This document shows, in pieces, positions 1 through 8,767 of a DNA stretch of 38,907 nucleotides. Source of the DNA: Gammaproteobacteria bacterium (GTDB taxonomy: Bacteria > Pseudomonadota > Gammaproteobacteria > GRL18); contig JADGEK010000001.1 of the NCBI GenBank assembly GCA_016744395.1, positions 103,915 through 142,821 on the forward strand, written 5' to 3'. Position 1 is the first letter of the stretch. Every line of letters begins with the position of its first letter. Made by a program: the position numbers and the translations under genes. The notes under the pieces are model-generated. The model searched no databases. It was not told the DNA's origin and saw nothing but the letters and a program-made list of their open reading frames with translations.

Positions 1-322
1 TTAGAGAGCGATTTAAGATCCTATCTGAAAGATAGGATTAGGGGTAAACAAAACCGCACATAATTATTGATTTGCGATTTATATTACTCCCCCTAAACAA
101 AGATTGTGTGCATTGCTTTTTTCTTATTATCTTTTTTCTTCTTATTGGTGGGGTTATTATAGATGAGTCTCATATTAATTCTTGACTATTTGTGCAAAAA
201 AAATGACATTTTGTGCAAACTTGTTAAAAAGTGAGCTTATTTTATGATTCCAATGTCTTTATTCGCTTATTGAGGCTTGCTTAAGCTGAAATACTTCTAT
301 TGGATGTATGCTTAAGCTTTGG
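1..322. other. Gene-free leading region with small repeats
   Basis: I see no coding sequence here. The region holds a perfect 8-bp inverted repeat at 18-25 and 31-38 (ATCCTATC, 5-nt loop). It also holds two copies of TTTGTGCAAA at 189-198 and 210-219, exactly 21 bp apart, in very AT-rich DNA, and two copies of the palindrome GCTTAAGC at 279-286 and 310-317. The 21-bp spacing equals two helical turns, which would suit a protein-binding site. The gene it would serve is not evident, because the only neighbour in the window (DUF599) ends at 323. The rest is featureless AT-rich sequence. Confidence 0.4.
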
Positions 323-961
323 TCAAATGCCATGATCAAGCCGATAGACAATAAAGGTAACAATAAGAGCGCATGAAAGCATCCATACAGGTCCCAGTAA
401 CCAAAAAATCAGCGGTAAAGATAAATAATAGCCCCGCATACCCAGGTTATAGCAAAGTGCCCCTTGATTTATGGCTGTGACCACATTGTGTGAGTTAATG
501 GATAAATGATAGTTTTCAGGAATATTGACTAAAAAAGAGGCGTGGTTGTAAAAACGAACGGCGAGCACAAAAGAAATGAAGGTGAACATAAAGTTTGCCC
601 CCAAAAAGAGTGCTTTTACGAGCAATACTGAGTGTTTTTGGGAGCCCATGAAATTAAATTCATGGGCAATTTCATTTAAACCATCAGTGGTTAAAGCAAA
701 ACTTAAGATGCCTAAAGAAAGCAGTATGGCCGTAGAGGCAAGAAATGTTGCGGACATGGTCCAGTTACGTAATGTCTGTATGGCCAGAATATCAAGCTTG
801 TTTTCACGAATGTGTTTGACCCAAATAGAGCGTGCGTGATTATTGAAGCCTGTGGAAGTCAACAACGGTTCACGCCTAATTTGGAAAAAATGCCAAATGT
901 GGTAGCCAAAAAAGGCGACAAATGCGCTAATAAAAAGTAGAAACTCAGGGTTTAATGACAT
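323..961 (-). CDS. DUF599 family inner-membrane protein
   Basis: A 212-residue protein, normal size for DUF599 proteins, which are membrane proteins of unknown function common in proteobacteria. An N-terminal hydrophobic segment (about residues 5-25) is followed by the family's Arg/Trp-rich cytoplasmic stretch (HARSIWVKHI) and then LRNWTMSATFLASTAILL, the typical DUF599 core. Hydrophobic segments follow near residues 70-90, 112-136 and 180-205, so about four helices. It starts at ATG 961. It lies upstream of nothing recognisable and downstream of the cold-shock gene on the same strand, 75 bp away. No catalytic motif is visible and I assign no function. The family call is by recognition of the core motif. 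Confidence 0.75.
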   Translation of the reverse strand: MSLNPEFLLFISAFVAFFGYHIWHFFQIRREPLLTSTGFNNHARSIWVKHIRENKLDILAIQTLRNWTMSATFLASTAILLSLGILSFALTTDGLNEIAHEFNFMGSQKHSVLLVKALFLGANFMFTFISFVLAVRFYNHASFLVNIPENYHLSINSHNVVTAINQGALCYNLGMRGYYLSLPLIFWLLGPVWMLSCALIVTFIVYRLDHGI

Positions 962-1036
962 GAAATACTCAAATAAACTTAGGTTCTATTAAACAGTGGC
1001 CGTAGAGACAAGGGGACTGCCTTGTCTTTACCAGCG

Positions 1037-1477
1037 TTAACTGATGATTTTAATGTCTTCAGCCTGTGGTCCTTTAGAACCTTCGGTGACCAGAAACTCA
1101 ACAGATTGACCTTCATAGAGAGAACGGTAACCATTCCCTTTAATCGAGCGAAAGTGGACAAAAATATCTTCGCCCATTGAGCGGGTAATAAAGCCATAGC
1201 CTTTATTACTATCAAACCATTTCACTGTGCCATTTTCACGATTTGGATCAGATGTGGAGTGTTTGGTTTTTTTAGATTTTGTTTTTGCTTTTTTAGGTGA
1301 GGAGACTAATTTGCTGATGGCTTCAGTTTTTATGCTTTGTGAGCTCAGCATGATAATGACAGCTAAAAAACTACTGACTAATAGGGCTGTCAGACCCGTT
1401 AGGTGTGTGGCTTGAGTAATAAATGCAGCGATAATGGCTGAAATGAATAGAATAATTAGATTTTTAGTATTAAACAT
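1037..1477 (-). CDS. Membrane-anchored cold-shock-domain protein
   Basis: A 146-residue protein with two parts. Residues 1-46 form two hydrophobic helices (about 7-23 and 28-46), followed by a very Lys-rich linker (about 60-75). Residues 80-146 are a complete cold-shock domain: [15 protein letters not shown] contains the RNP1-type KGYGFI, and DIFVHF is the RNP2 motif. Cold-shock domains bind single-stranded RNA or DNA. Free Csp proteins are about 70 residues and soluble, so this one is about twice as long and is predicted to sit on the cytoplasmic face of the inner membrane. It appears to be a single gene between DUF599 and the YchJ-like gene. What RNA it handles, and why it is anchored, cannot be read from the sequence. 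Confidence 0.85.
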   Translation of the reverse strand: MFNTKNLIILFISAIIAAFITQATHLTGLTALLVSSFLAVIIMLSSQSIKTEAISKLVSSPKKAKTKSKKTKHSTSDPNRENGTVKWFDSNKGYGFITRSMGEDIFVHFRSIKGNGYRSLYEGQSVEFLVTEGSKGPQAEDIKIIS

Positions 1478-1575
1478 ATAGAAAACTCTTAGATATCAAT
1501 AAATAAACGAAAATTAAACGCCTAATTTATCAATTTTAGAACTTTTGTCAAATTTTGAGCATAAATAAGGCTTTT

Positions 1576-2004
1576 TTATTTAGAAAAAGTGCCAGTGACA
1601 TAAAACCATCGGCCGTCTATTTTTTCAAACTGTGAGTTTTCCTCGAGTTTATGGGCCTTGCCATTTTCTTTATAACGGGCAATAAAATGTACGGTTCCAG
1701 AAGAGTCATTTTCCTGGCCCAATGTGGTTGATTTTATTTTTAAGCCAATCCAATGACTGTTTGAATGCTCTAAGTGGAGTTTTTCTGGACGGGATTTGGG
1801 ATGCCAGGTACTGAGTAAATACGCTTCATCACTTAAAACATAGGCACAATAGCGAGAACGCATGAGTTGTTCTGCTGTTTTAGCGAAGTGAGATAAAGGT
1901 GGCTCAAGAAAACGTTGGCAGCATTGCTCAAATAATAAGCCAGATTGGCAGTGGCAATCTGGCTTATTATTACGGAGCTTTGCTTTTGTGCGTGACTTAT
2001 TCAT
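1576..2004 (-). CDS. YchJ-like SEC-C motif protein
   Basis: A 142-residue protein of the YchJ/UPF0225 type. After a basic N-terminus comes the zinc-binding SEC-C motif (CHCQSGLLFEQCC, residues about 17-29). The conserved LMRSRYCAYVLSDEAYLLSTWHP segment follows, and the C-terminal half (FIARYKENGKAHKLEENSQF) has the expected NTF2-like fold pattern. The SEC-C motif probably binds zinc. The cellular role of the family is not established. It begins 26 bp after the lysA stop on the same strand, so it is probably the last gene of an lptM-lysA-ychJ transcription unit. No terminator is obvious downstream. Confidence 0.8.
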   Translation of the reverse strand: MNKSRTKAKLRNNKPDCHCQSGLLFEQCCQRFLEPPLSHFAKTAEQLMRSRYCAYVLSDEAYLLSTWHPKSRPEKLHLEHSNSHWIGLKIKSTTLGQENDSSGTVHFIARYKENGKAHKLEENSQFEKIDGRWFYVTGTFSK

Positions 2005-2030
2005 AAAGGCCTCATGCAGGCGCTCACTGA

Positions 2031-3287
2031 CTATGGTAAGACAGATTCATTGTTGAACAATGAGGCTATAGACTCTCTTTCACGTACCAGATAATGCTGA
2101 TCACCGTCAACAATGACTTCAGCCGCTCGTGGCCGTGAATTGTAATTGGAGCTCATGGTAAACCCATAAGCACCTGAAGATCGCACGGCTAATAAATCTT
2201 TGGCTTTAATGGCTAATGTCCGATCTTTACCTAAAAAATCGCCTGTTTCACAGACTGGTCCTACTAAATCGTAGAGACGTGCTTCGGCATCTGACTGTTC
2301 GGCAACAGGGACTATTTCCTGCCAGGATTGGTACAATGCAGGGCGCATCAGATCGTTCATGGCGGCATCAATGATGGCAAAGTTTTTACCGTCTTCAGCA
2401 TCAGTATGCTTTAGAAATTCAACTTGAGTGACTAAAATACCTGCATTACCTGCAATGGCGCGGCCAGGCTCTAAAATAATCTTTTGCAGACGCCCTGCCA
2501 TCACTTCTTTAATGGCTTGTGCATATTCGGCAGGTGTCGGTGGTGTTTCACCTTGATAAGGGATGCCCAAACCGCCACCCAAGTCAATGTGCTTCAACTT
2601 AATGCCGTCCTTACGCAAGTCATCAACCAATGATAAAACACGCTTGAGTGCATCAATAAAGGGGGCAATTTCTAATAGTTGAGAACCAATATGGCAGTCA
2701 ACACCAATAATTTTAAGATGCTCTAATTGGCTGATGTGCTGATACACTACACGGGCATTTTCAATAGGAATACCAAATTTATTGGATTTGAGGCCAGTTG
2801 AAATATAGGGATGGGTTTTAGCATCCACATCAGGATTGACTCGAATTGAAATGGGGGCAACCAAATTTAGCTCTGCAGCAACCTCATTAATACGCTCAAT
2901 TTCAGCTTCAGATTCAATGTTAAAGCAATGAATTCCCACTTCAAGTGCCCGTTTGATTTCATCAGAACGCTTACCAACGCCAGAAAAGACTATTTTGTCT
3001 GGTGAGCCACCTGCAGCGAGTACCCGTTCCAGCTCGCCTAAAGAGACAATGTCAAAGCCACTGCCAAGACGAGCCAGAAGGTTAAGGACACCTAAGTTTG
3101 AATTGGCTTTTACTGCATAACAAATGAGGTGATCCTGATCGCCAAGTGCCGTGTCAAATGCTTGCCAATGACGTTCGAAGGTTGCACGAGAGTAAATGTA
3201 AAGTGGTGTGCCGTAACGGTTAGCCAGTTTTGCTACACTATTGTCCTCGGCCATCATGAGGCCATTTTGGTAATTAAAATAATCCAT
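2031..3287 (-). CDS. lysA: Diaminopimelate decarboxylase LysA
   Basis: A 418-residue PLP enzyme catalysing the last step of lysine synthesis, meso-diaminopimelate to L-lysine plus CO2, in the cytoplasm. The PLP lysine is K60 in CYAVKANSN. The alanine-racemase-like barrel follows with HIGSQ, the phosphate-binding glycine run GGGLGIPY, and EPGRAI. The C-terminal beta domain carries the active-site CETGDFLGKDR, and SGAYGFTMSSNYN is also present. The length is standard. It lies 68 bp downstream of lptM on the same strand, the usual gammaproteobacterial lptM-lysA order. dapF, which often follows in other genomes, is absent; a YchJ-like gene follows instead. Confidence 0.97.
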   Translation of the reverse strand: MDYFNYQNGLMMAEDNSVAKLANRYGTPLYIYSRATFERHWQAFDTALGDQDHLICYAVKANSNLGVLNLLARLGSGFDIVSLGELERVLAAGGSPDKIVFSGVGKRSDEIKRALEVGIHCFNIESEAEIERINEVAAELNLVAPISIRVNPDVDAKTHPYISTGLKSNKFGIPIENARVVYQHISQLEHLKIIGVDCHIGSQLLEIAPFIDALKRVLSLVDDLRKDGIKLKHIDLGGGLGIPYQGETPPTPAEYAQAIKEVMAGRLQKIILEPGRAIAGNAGILVTQVEFLKHTDAEDGKNFAIIDAAMNDLMRPALYQSWQEIVPVAEQSDAEARLYDLVGPVCETGDFLGKDRTLAIKAKDLLAVRSSGAYGFTMSSNYNSRPRAAEVIVDGDQHYLVRERESIASLFNNESVLP

Positions 3288-3355
3288 AAAATATTTTATT
3301 GTCTGAGTGGTTTATCGAAGTTGTTTTTCAGAATGACTAATAATTTGAGCCACAA

Positions 3356-3493
3356 TTACTGGCTGTGTTCCAGAGTGTTTTTTCCATCGGGCAGATATAG
3401 AGGACCTTTTTGTCCACAGGCTGTGATCATACTGCCGACACCTAAAATTGTAATAATGAGATAAAGTGCAAGCTCAGCACGACACCATTTCAT
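3356..3493 (-). CDS. lptM: LPS-assembly lipoprotein LptM (YifL-like)
   Basis: A 45-residue gene, easy to miss at this size. The short protein has a charged N-terminus (MKWCRAEL), a hydrophobic stretch and a lipobox ITAC, followed directly by GQKGPLYLPD, the hallmark of YifL/LptM lipoproteins. LptM is an outer-membrane lipoprotein that helps the LptDE LPS translocon to mature. Start at ATG 3493 is supported by AGGTGA about 5 nt upstream. The position directly upstream of lysA matches the usual gammaproteobacterial arrangement. The call rests on lipobox, motif and context together. Confidence 0.9.
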   Translation of the reverse strand: MKWCRAELALYLIITILGVGSMITACGQKGPLYLPDGKNTLEHSQ

Positions 3494-3613
3494 AGTTTCA
3501 CCTATTAAGTTATTTTATAATAATGATAAGTCAGATAGAGTGGTTTCTATTCTATACTCTAAATAGTCGAGTATTATAACTGATATCACTAAGGAATGGG
3601 TCTTAGATAACTT

Positions 3614-5608
3614 GTGAAGTTAAAATCGTATATTTTTCGCTGGGTGACGTTGGCAACACTATTGCCTGCAACGGCTTTGGGCTTGTTTGCCACGTATTAT
3701 GTGCAAAATCTTTATCATAAAGATGCCACTGAGGATATCCAACTGAGCCTGGACAGTATTTCTGTTGAAATTGCTCGCAACCTGAAAGAGGATCAGGGGC
3801 TCATCCATAAACTGCCAGACTCTTTGGCTATGAAACAATTTTTGCCTGTATTAGATGAAGCTCGTTTAAATGAACGGCACATTGATTATGATTCAAAAAT
3901 ATATATTTTAAGTCACTTTTTACAACAATATCAATCGGTTATTTCTTTGTTTGATACTATTAGAATCCTGGATGTACGGGGTAATACCTTGCTTAAAATA
4001 CGTGCAGGCCGTGAAAGCATTACTCGCTATGAAGGTTTTGAACCCTATGCGATTATGGATAAAGAGATTATTCGACCTGAGCAGCTTAAAATATTATCTG
4101 AATTATCTGATGACAGTGTCAGCATTATTGAGTTGCCACAAACCCGGGATGAAATGGGGCTGGACAATAATATTGTCATCCCCGATGCTGTGGTGCCGTT
4201 GAACTTTGAAGGTCGACGAGTGGGCTATTTGGCTGTTGCAATAAAAGGTGCCAATATAGATCAAGTACTTGAACTGGCCCCTCGCCTGTATCATGGAAAA
4301 CTTCTCATTGCAGAGATTGATGAGGAAAACCCAGCCAGGAATGGGCAGATTCTTTATGATGACAATACCTTTTTGCGTTTTGCTCATTTGAAGTCCACTG
4401 TGGAAAAGCTTCAAGGACTGGATAATGGTGTTCTGTGGAATGCGTATCAGGATCAGCCTTATGGTTCTGTGGCAAATACAAAAGGAGACAAGCACTATTA
4501 CTATATTGAATATTTCCCCTATCCTGATTCACTAACTTCATGGATGATTGTCAATGAAGTCCAGGATGCGGCATTCAGCCGGCCTTTTGAAAGCATCCGT
4601 AAGGGAATATGGGTGCTTGCATGCATTGCTGCGTTCAGTAGTTTATTTCTTGCTCACTTTGCCTCAAGAGCCATATCGACACCGATAACACATCTGGCGG
4701 AAAATTTAAAAACCTTTGCAGATGGTAAAAAAGCCATTGCCATTGAAAGTGATATTGATGAAATGAAAGAGTCCTCTGAATCATTTAACTATATGGCTGA
4801 AAAGCTTGAACAAGCTCAGTTTGAGCGAGTGAAAGCTGAAAATATGATGATTCAAAATGCAAAACTCGCCAGTCTGGGGCAAATGGCGGCAGGCATTGGA
4901 CATGAAATTAATAATCCGTTGAATAATATTCGTTCATTATCCCGTTTAATTCATCGGGATTTAGAAAGTAACATCAAGCAATTAAAAAGCAAAAAAACGA
5001 TGGCTGATCAATCACTGGAATCCATGTTAGAAGACATTCATTCTCTTGATGAAGAAGTGCTTAGAGCTTCTGAAATTGTAAAAGGTGTGTTGAGCTTTTC
5101 CAGACAAATACCAGATAAAGAATTTAAACCATTTTATCTGGCTAATTTATTAAAAAATCTTGAAGGTCTGGTAAAACAAGAAGCAAAACGCTCACAAGTC
5201 CAAATCATTGGCATTGATGAGGTTATCTCTCATAATGAAATTATGATTTTTGGTGATCAGGGAAAATTGCAGCAGGCTCTGGTGAATATTCTCCTAAATG
5301 CCATGCAGGCGAGTACGAGTGTGAAATATCAAAATATCATTGAACTGTCATTAGACATAGAACAATCAGACAATATAAAAAATGTGATTTTAAAAGTGAG
5401 GGATCATGGTTCAGGTATTGATGATACAATAATAGATCAAATCTTTGATCCCTTTTTCACGACAAAAGAAGTCGGCCAGGGCACGGGTCTTGGTTTATCC
5501 ATTTCATTGGGAATCGTGCAAAATCATAAAGGTCAGTTAAGTATTGAAAATGCCAGAAATGGAGGTGCTATTGTTAATATTGTCTTGCCTGTCTATAGCG
5601 GAGTATAG
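3614..5608 (+). CDS. Membrane sensor histidine kinase (HAMP, HisKA, HATPase)
   Basis: A 664-residue kinase. TM1 (about 12-31) and TM2 (about 331-349) flank a large periplasmic sensor of about 300 residues, Cache-like in size and layout. A HAMP domain follows (about 350-402), then the HisKA H-box LGQMAAGIGHEINNPLNNI with phospho-acceptor His430, and an ATPase domain with an N box (LVNILLNAMQAS), DHGSGI, FFTTKEVGQGTGLGLSIS. The GHEINNPL form of the H-box is typical of kinases partnered with NtrC-class regulators, and such a regulator is the next gene. The start is GTG 3614. An in-frame TAA lies six bases upstream, so no longer form exists, and the ribosome site is weak. What it senses is unknown; the soxYZ context suggests a sulfur compound or redox signal (inference). 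Confidence 0.92.
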   Translation: MKLKSYIFRWVTLATLLPATALGLFATYYVQNLYHKDATEDIQLSLDSISVEIARNLKEDQGLIHKLPDSLAMKQFLPVLDEARLNERHIDYDSKIYILSHFLQQYQSVISLFDTIRILDVRGNTLLKIRAGRESITRYEGFEPYAIMDKEIIRPEQLKILSELSDDSVSIIELPQTRDEMGLDNNIVIPDAVVPLNFEGRRVGYLAVAIKGANIDQVLELAPRLYHGKLLIAEIDEENPARNGQILYDDNTFLRFAHLKSTVEKLQGLDNGVLWNAYQDQPYGSVANTKGDKHYYYIEYFPYPDSLTSWMIVNEVQDAAFSRPFESIRKGIWVLACIAAFSSLFLAHFASRAISTPITHLAENLKTFADGKKAIAIESDIDEMKESSESFNYMAEKLEQAQFERVKAENMMIQNAKLASLGQMAAGIGHEINNPLNNIRSLSRLIHRDLESNIKQLKSKKTMADQSLESMLEDIHSLDEEVLRASEIVKGVLSFSRQIPDKEFKPFYLANLLKNLEGLVKQEAKRSQVQIIGIDEVISHNEIMIFGDQGKLQQALVNILLNAMQASTSVKYQNIIELSLDIEQSDNIKNVILKVRDHGSGIDDTIIDQIFDPFFTTKEVGQGTGLGLSISLGIVQNHKGQLSIENARNGGAIVNIVLPVYSGV

Positions 5609-5681
5609 ACTCATAACAATGTACCCTGTGAGTTCATCCAAAAGTTCAAAAAATGTATGACATTTGTCTAAAAAGAAGTCT

Positions 5682-7034
5682 ATGAAACAGCAATTAATTA
5701 TTATTGATGATGAGCCTAAAGCGGGCCGTCTAATGGCACGTTATCTTGATGACACCTATGAATGTCATGTTTTTATCGATCCTGTTGAAGCCATTGAATA
5801 TTTTGCAAAAGAAAGCGCCGATCTGGTGATCACTGATATGCAAATGCCTAATTTAACAGGTGCTCAAGTGCTTGCTCAAATCCGTGAAATGGACGGACAA
5901 ATTCCTGTCATTGTTATTACGGCCTATTCAAATGTGGATAATGCCATTGAAGTTTTACGTCTGGGAGCAACGGATTTTGTCAAAAAGCCGTTTGATATTG
6001 AAGAGTTAAAAATAACCATTGGAAAAGCACTGAATGTTTCTGTGCTTAAAGCTGAAAACTCTCGACTGAAAGAACGATTGAAAGCCCAGCAGGCCCAGGA
6101 TGAGCGGTATCGCCTGATTGGCACGGGCGGCAATATGCAGAAGGTGTATGACATTATCAATAAAATTGCGGATATTCGATGCAATGTGATCATTGAAGGT
6201 GAGTCAGGCACAGGTAAAGAGCTGGTGGCCAGAGCCATTCATTTTCAGAGTCAATCCTCAGAGAAACCTTTTATTGTCATTGATTGTGGAGCATTGACCG
6301 ATAGCTTATTGCAAAGTGAATTATTCGGTTATGAAAAAGGGGCCTTCACGGGTGCGAACAAACAAAAAAAAGGACTTTTAGAAACTGCATCAGGAGGCAC
6401 CCTATTTCTTGATGAGATCTGTAATATTTCAGATAATATGCAGACAAAATTATTACGTGTGGTTCAGGAACAGCAGATCATACGAGTTGGTGGGTTGGAA
6501 CCAATTGATATTGATGTGCGCTTTGTTGTAGCAACTAATCAGCCAATGGATAAAATGGTACAGGAAAGTAAATTCCGTCATGATTTGTACCACCGTTTAA
6601 ATGTGATTAATATTCAAGTGCCTCCTTTACGGACTCGTCTGGAAGACATTCCTTTATTAACGGATGTGATGGTTAAACGTTTTGCAGAAAAATACCAACG
6701 CACCATTACAGGATTTGATCAGGTTTCTTCAAAGCTATTGAGCAGTTATCAATGGCCAGGGAATGTTCGTGAGTTAAGTAATATTGTTGAACGAGCAGTG
6801 GCACTGTCTGATAATGAAATATTGCATCTGGATGAAATACCAACATCGGTTCAAGCGCCAGGACAAGACAATGGCAACCAGATTGATAATGATCAGCCGA
6901 CATTAGCCGAATTGGAAAAGCGCTATATTTTCAAGCTATTGGATGCGAATAATGATAATCGTGAAAAAACAGCTTCGATTCTTGGTGTCAATAAATCAAC
7001 ATTATGGCGTAAATTAAAGGAATACAGTGTATGA
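5682..7034 (+). CDS. NtrC-class sigma-54 response regulator
   Basis: A 450-residue three-domain regulator. The receiver has IIIDDEP, phospho-acceptor Asp52 in DLVITDMQMPN, and a Thr/Lys pair (VITAYS, KKP). The AAA+ domain has Walker A GESGTGKE, the sigma-54-contacting GAFTGA loop, and Walker B as LFLDEI, followed by CNI where GEL is usual. The C-terminal Fis-type helix-turn-helix ends in NKSTLWRKLKEYSV. I chose ATG 5682, preceded by AAGAAG, over an in-frame TTG at 5664, because the receiver begins at MKQQLIIIDDEP. It sits between two kinases and just upstream of a sigma-54 promoter for soxYZ, so it is the obvious candidate activator of soxYZ (inference from proximity and promoter class). Confidence 0.93.
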   Translation: MKQQLIIIDDEPKAGRLMARYLDDTYECHVFIDPVEAIEYFAKESADLVITDMQMPNLTGAQVLAQIREMDGQIPVIVITAYSNVDNAIEVLRLGATDFVKKPFDIEELKITIGKALNVSVLKAENSRLKERLKAQQAQDERYRLIGTGGNMQKVYDIINKIADIRCNVIIEGESGTGKELVARAIHFQSQSSEKPFIVIDCGALTDSLLQSELFGYEKGAFTGANKQKKGLLETASGGTLFLDEICNISDNMQTKLLRVVQEQQIIRVGGLEPIDIDVRFVVATNQPMDKMVQESKFRHDLYHRLNVINIQVPPLRTRLEDIPLLTDVMVKRFAEKYQRTITGFDQVSSKLLSSYQWPGNVRELSNIVERAVALSDNEILHLDEIPTSVQAPGQDNGNQIDNDQPTLAELEKRYIFKLLDANNDNREKTASILGVNKSTLWRKLKEYSV

Positions 7035-8538
7035 CACTGTACCAGTGATAATGTCGATACTTTATCCGTTTCATATAAATACCTCTCGTGTTGATGTGAT
7101 GACCAAAGAGCAAATGGACAATGCACGGCATCGTATTGCCAGTAACTTTGGTGTGCGTGCGGGGTTGTCTCCGATTGCTTACATTTTGTTACTCTTGAGT
7201 TTGATGGTTGCAACGGATGAAGGCTGGAACTATTTTCAAGAGTTTTGGTACTTGGAGCTGATTCTACTGATTTTGACTGTTGGCCGCATGCTGACAAAAA
7301 AGAAGCTTATCAATTCTAATCTTAATAATTACCCACTTTATTTAAGCACTTATTATGGACTGAGCTTGTGCGCAGGTTTTCTCTGGAGTGTGGCGATTTC
7401 TATGATGTTATGGGTGGATCAATTGCAAAGTTTTAGTTACTTAATGTTATCACTCAATACAGCAATATCTGGAGGTGCTATTGGTACGATGTCTTCTTAT
7501 CGTAGAACTGTGACTCAGTTTCTTATTGTGATGTGGATTCCTATGGTCTCTTGTTTGCTTATGCTGACATTTTCAAATGTTGAGGACGCTTCTTTGGTGT
7601 TGTTTATGGTCCTGTTGATGCTGATGTTTGTTATCGATCAAGCGAGACGTATTGCACTTGAAAATCAAACCAGTTTTTTACGTCAAATACAATTAGAAAC
7701 ACGTGGCAATGAGCTTAGCCTGGCACTAGAAACCATAGAAAAACAACAAGAAGAAGTCAAAAAACACCGTGATCATTTACAAGACTTAGTGGATGAAAAA
7801 ACCATTGATTTAATAGATGCAAAAGAAAAAGCAGAAAAAGCTGATAAATCAAAAAGTGAATTTTTGGCTAATATGTCTCATGAATTGAGAACACCATTAC
7901 ACTCCATTTTAAGCTTCAGTCACTTTGGCTTAACTCGTTTAGGGCAAGTGGATGAGGCAAAAATTCGAGACTATTTTGAAAAAATAAATTACTCAGGAGA
8001 AATTCAGCTCAGTTTAGTGAATGATTTATTGGATCTATCACGATTGGAATTTAAAAAAGAAACCCTGTTCTTTCAGGATTATAATTTAACCGAACTTGCA
8101 GAAAATCTGATTTCAGAACTGAGTAGTCTGTATGAAGAAAAAAAGATCAAAATAGTATTTAATGCACCCAGTGAAGCGGCCGTTGTGAATGGCGATGAAA
8201 ATAAACTTAAACAGCTCTTACGTAATCTACTTGGCAACGCGATAAAATTTTCACCAGAACATTCACAAATATTCATTCGTCTTTATAAAGATTGCAATAG
8301 TGTTCGATTGGAAGTTGAAGATCAGGGGCCTGGAGTGCCGGATGCTGATAAACAGTCCATTTTTGATAAGTTCAGTCAGTCCAGTCGTACACGAACAGGC
8401 GCTGGTGGCACAGGCTTAGGATTGGCTATTTGTACGCAAATAATGATGCATCATAAGGGGGATCTTTGGGTTGAGGATGCGCTTAATGATGACATCGTGA
8501 GTGGTGCCTTATTTGTCATTGTCTTTCCTCCATTATGA
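7027..8538 (+). CDS. Polytopic membrane sensor histidine kinase
   Basis: A 503-residue kinase. The N-terminal 200 residues are hydrophobic with about six helices (about 45-65, 70-87, 102-125, 135-155, 165-185, 187-203) and no large periplasmic loop. A coiled coil follows (about 215-265), then HisKA SEFLANMSHELRTPLHSIL with His285, and an HATPase domain (NLLGNAIKFSP, DQGPGV, GTGLGLAI). The GTG start at 7027 has AAGGA about 6 nt upstream and overlaps the regulator's 3' end by 8 bp, implying translational coupling. An ATG at 7099 is the alternative. The cassette thus has one regulator and two kinases of different topology, one with a periplasmic sensor and one possibly sensing the membrane or quinone state (inference). 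Confidence 0.9.
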   Translation: MYDTVPVIMSILYPFHINTSRVDVMTKEQMDNARHRIASNFGVRAGLSPIAYILLLLSLMVATDEGWNYFQEFWYLELILLILTVGRMLTKKKLINSNLNNYPLYLSTYYGLSLCAGFLWSVAISMMLWVDQLQSFSYLMLSLNTAISGGAIGTMSSYRRTVTQFLIVMWIPMVSCLLMLTFSNVEDASLVLFMVLLMLMFVIDQARRIALENQTSFLRQIQLETRGNELSLALETIEKQQEEVKKHRDHLQDLVDEKTIDLIDAKEKAEKADKSKSEFLANMSHELRTPLHSILSFSHFGLTRLGQVDEAKIRDYFEKINYSGEIQLSLVNDLLDLSRLEFKKETLFFQDYNLTELAENLISELSSLYEEKKIKIVFNAPSEAAVVNGDENKLKQLLRNLLGNAIKFSPEHSQIFIRLYKDCNSVRLEVEDQGPGVPDADKQSIFDKFSQSSRTRTGAGGTGLGLAICTQIMMHHKGDLWVEDALNDDIVSGALFVIVFPPL

Positions 8539-8559
8539 GTCTGCTTGATTTTCCTTAGC

Positions 8560-8603
8560 TTGAATAGGGCTATTCAAAAATGTAAATTGCAATTTGCATT
8601 TTT
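8560..8603. promoter_or_regulatory. Tandem inverted repeats, candidate enhancer upstream of soxY
   Basis: There are two adjacent inverted repeats. The first is TTGAATA/TATTCAA at 8560-8566 and 8571-8577 with a GGGC loop. The second is a 28-bp imperfect palindrome at 8576-8603 centred on AAATTGCAATTT, with a single mismatched pair. A further ATTTGCA lies at 8605-8611. The second palindrome is about 130 bp upstream of the predicted soxY transcription start, a typical distance for NtrC-type enhancer sites. It ends in TTTTT, so it could also end transcription of the kinase gene. The two roles are not exclusive. Confidence 0.5.
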
Positions 8604-8694
8604 GATTTGCAAACTGCCTTAATGATCTGAAAAAAAAATAGAAAAAACAATCTCTAAATAGCATATCTTATTGAATAGTATCATTTAATTGATA

Positions 8695-8711
8695 TTGGCA
8701 TAATCGGTGCA
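8695..8711 (+). promoter_or_regulatory. Sigma-54 promoter of soxYZ
   Basis: The sequence is TTGGCATaatcgGTGCA. The GG of the -24 element (8697-8698) and the GC of the -12 element (8709-8710) are 12 positions apart, as in the consensus TGGCAC-N5-TTGCA. Transcription should start near 8722, leaving a leader of about 46 nt before soxY. It lies in the 229-bp gap between the kinase/regulator cassette and soxY. The motif match is direct; sigma-54 use is inferred from it and from the neighbouring sigma-54 activator. Confidence 0.75.
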
Positions 8712-8767
8712 TTATAAGTAGCATCGTGTGACAAACACTATTAACAATCAAAACGACTAAGGAAGAT

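Noticed and set aside
182-248. Possible housekeeping promoters in the leading region (TTGACT at 182, TTGTTA/TATGAT at 221-248)
   Set aside because: They point into the 3' end of the DUF599 gene with no gene to serve, and the -10 elements are weak; AT-rich DNA gives such matches by chance.
3129-3464. 111-residue plus-strand frame over lysA and lptM
   Set aside because: It is antisense to two well-supported genes and has no protein-like pattern.
5664-5681. TTG start extending the NtrC-class regulator by six residues
   Set aside because: The receiver fold begins at the ATG at 5682, which has an AAGAAG ribosome site.
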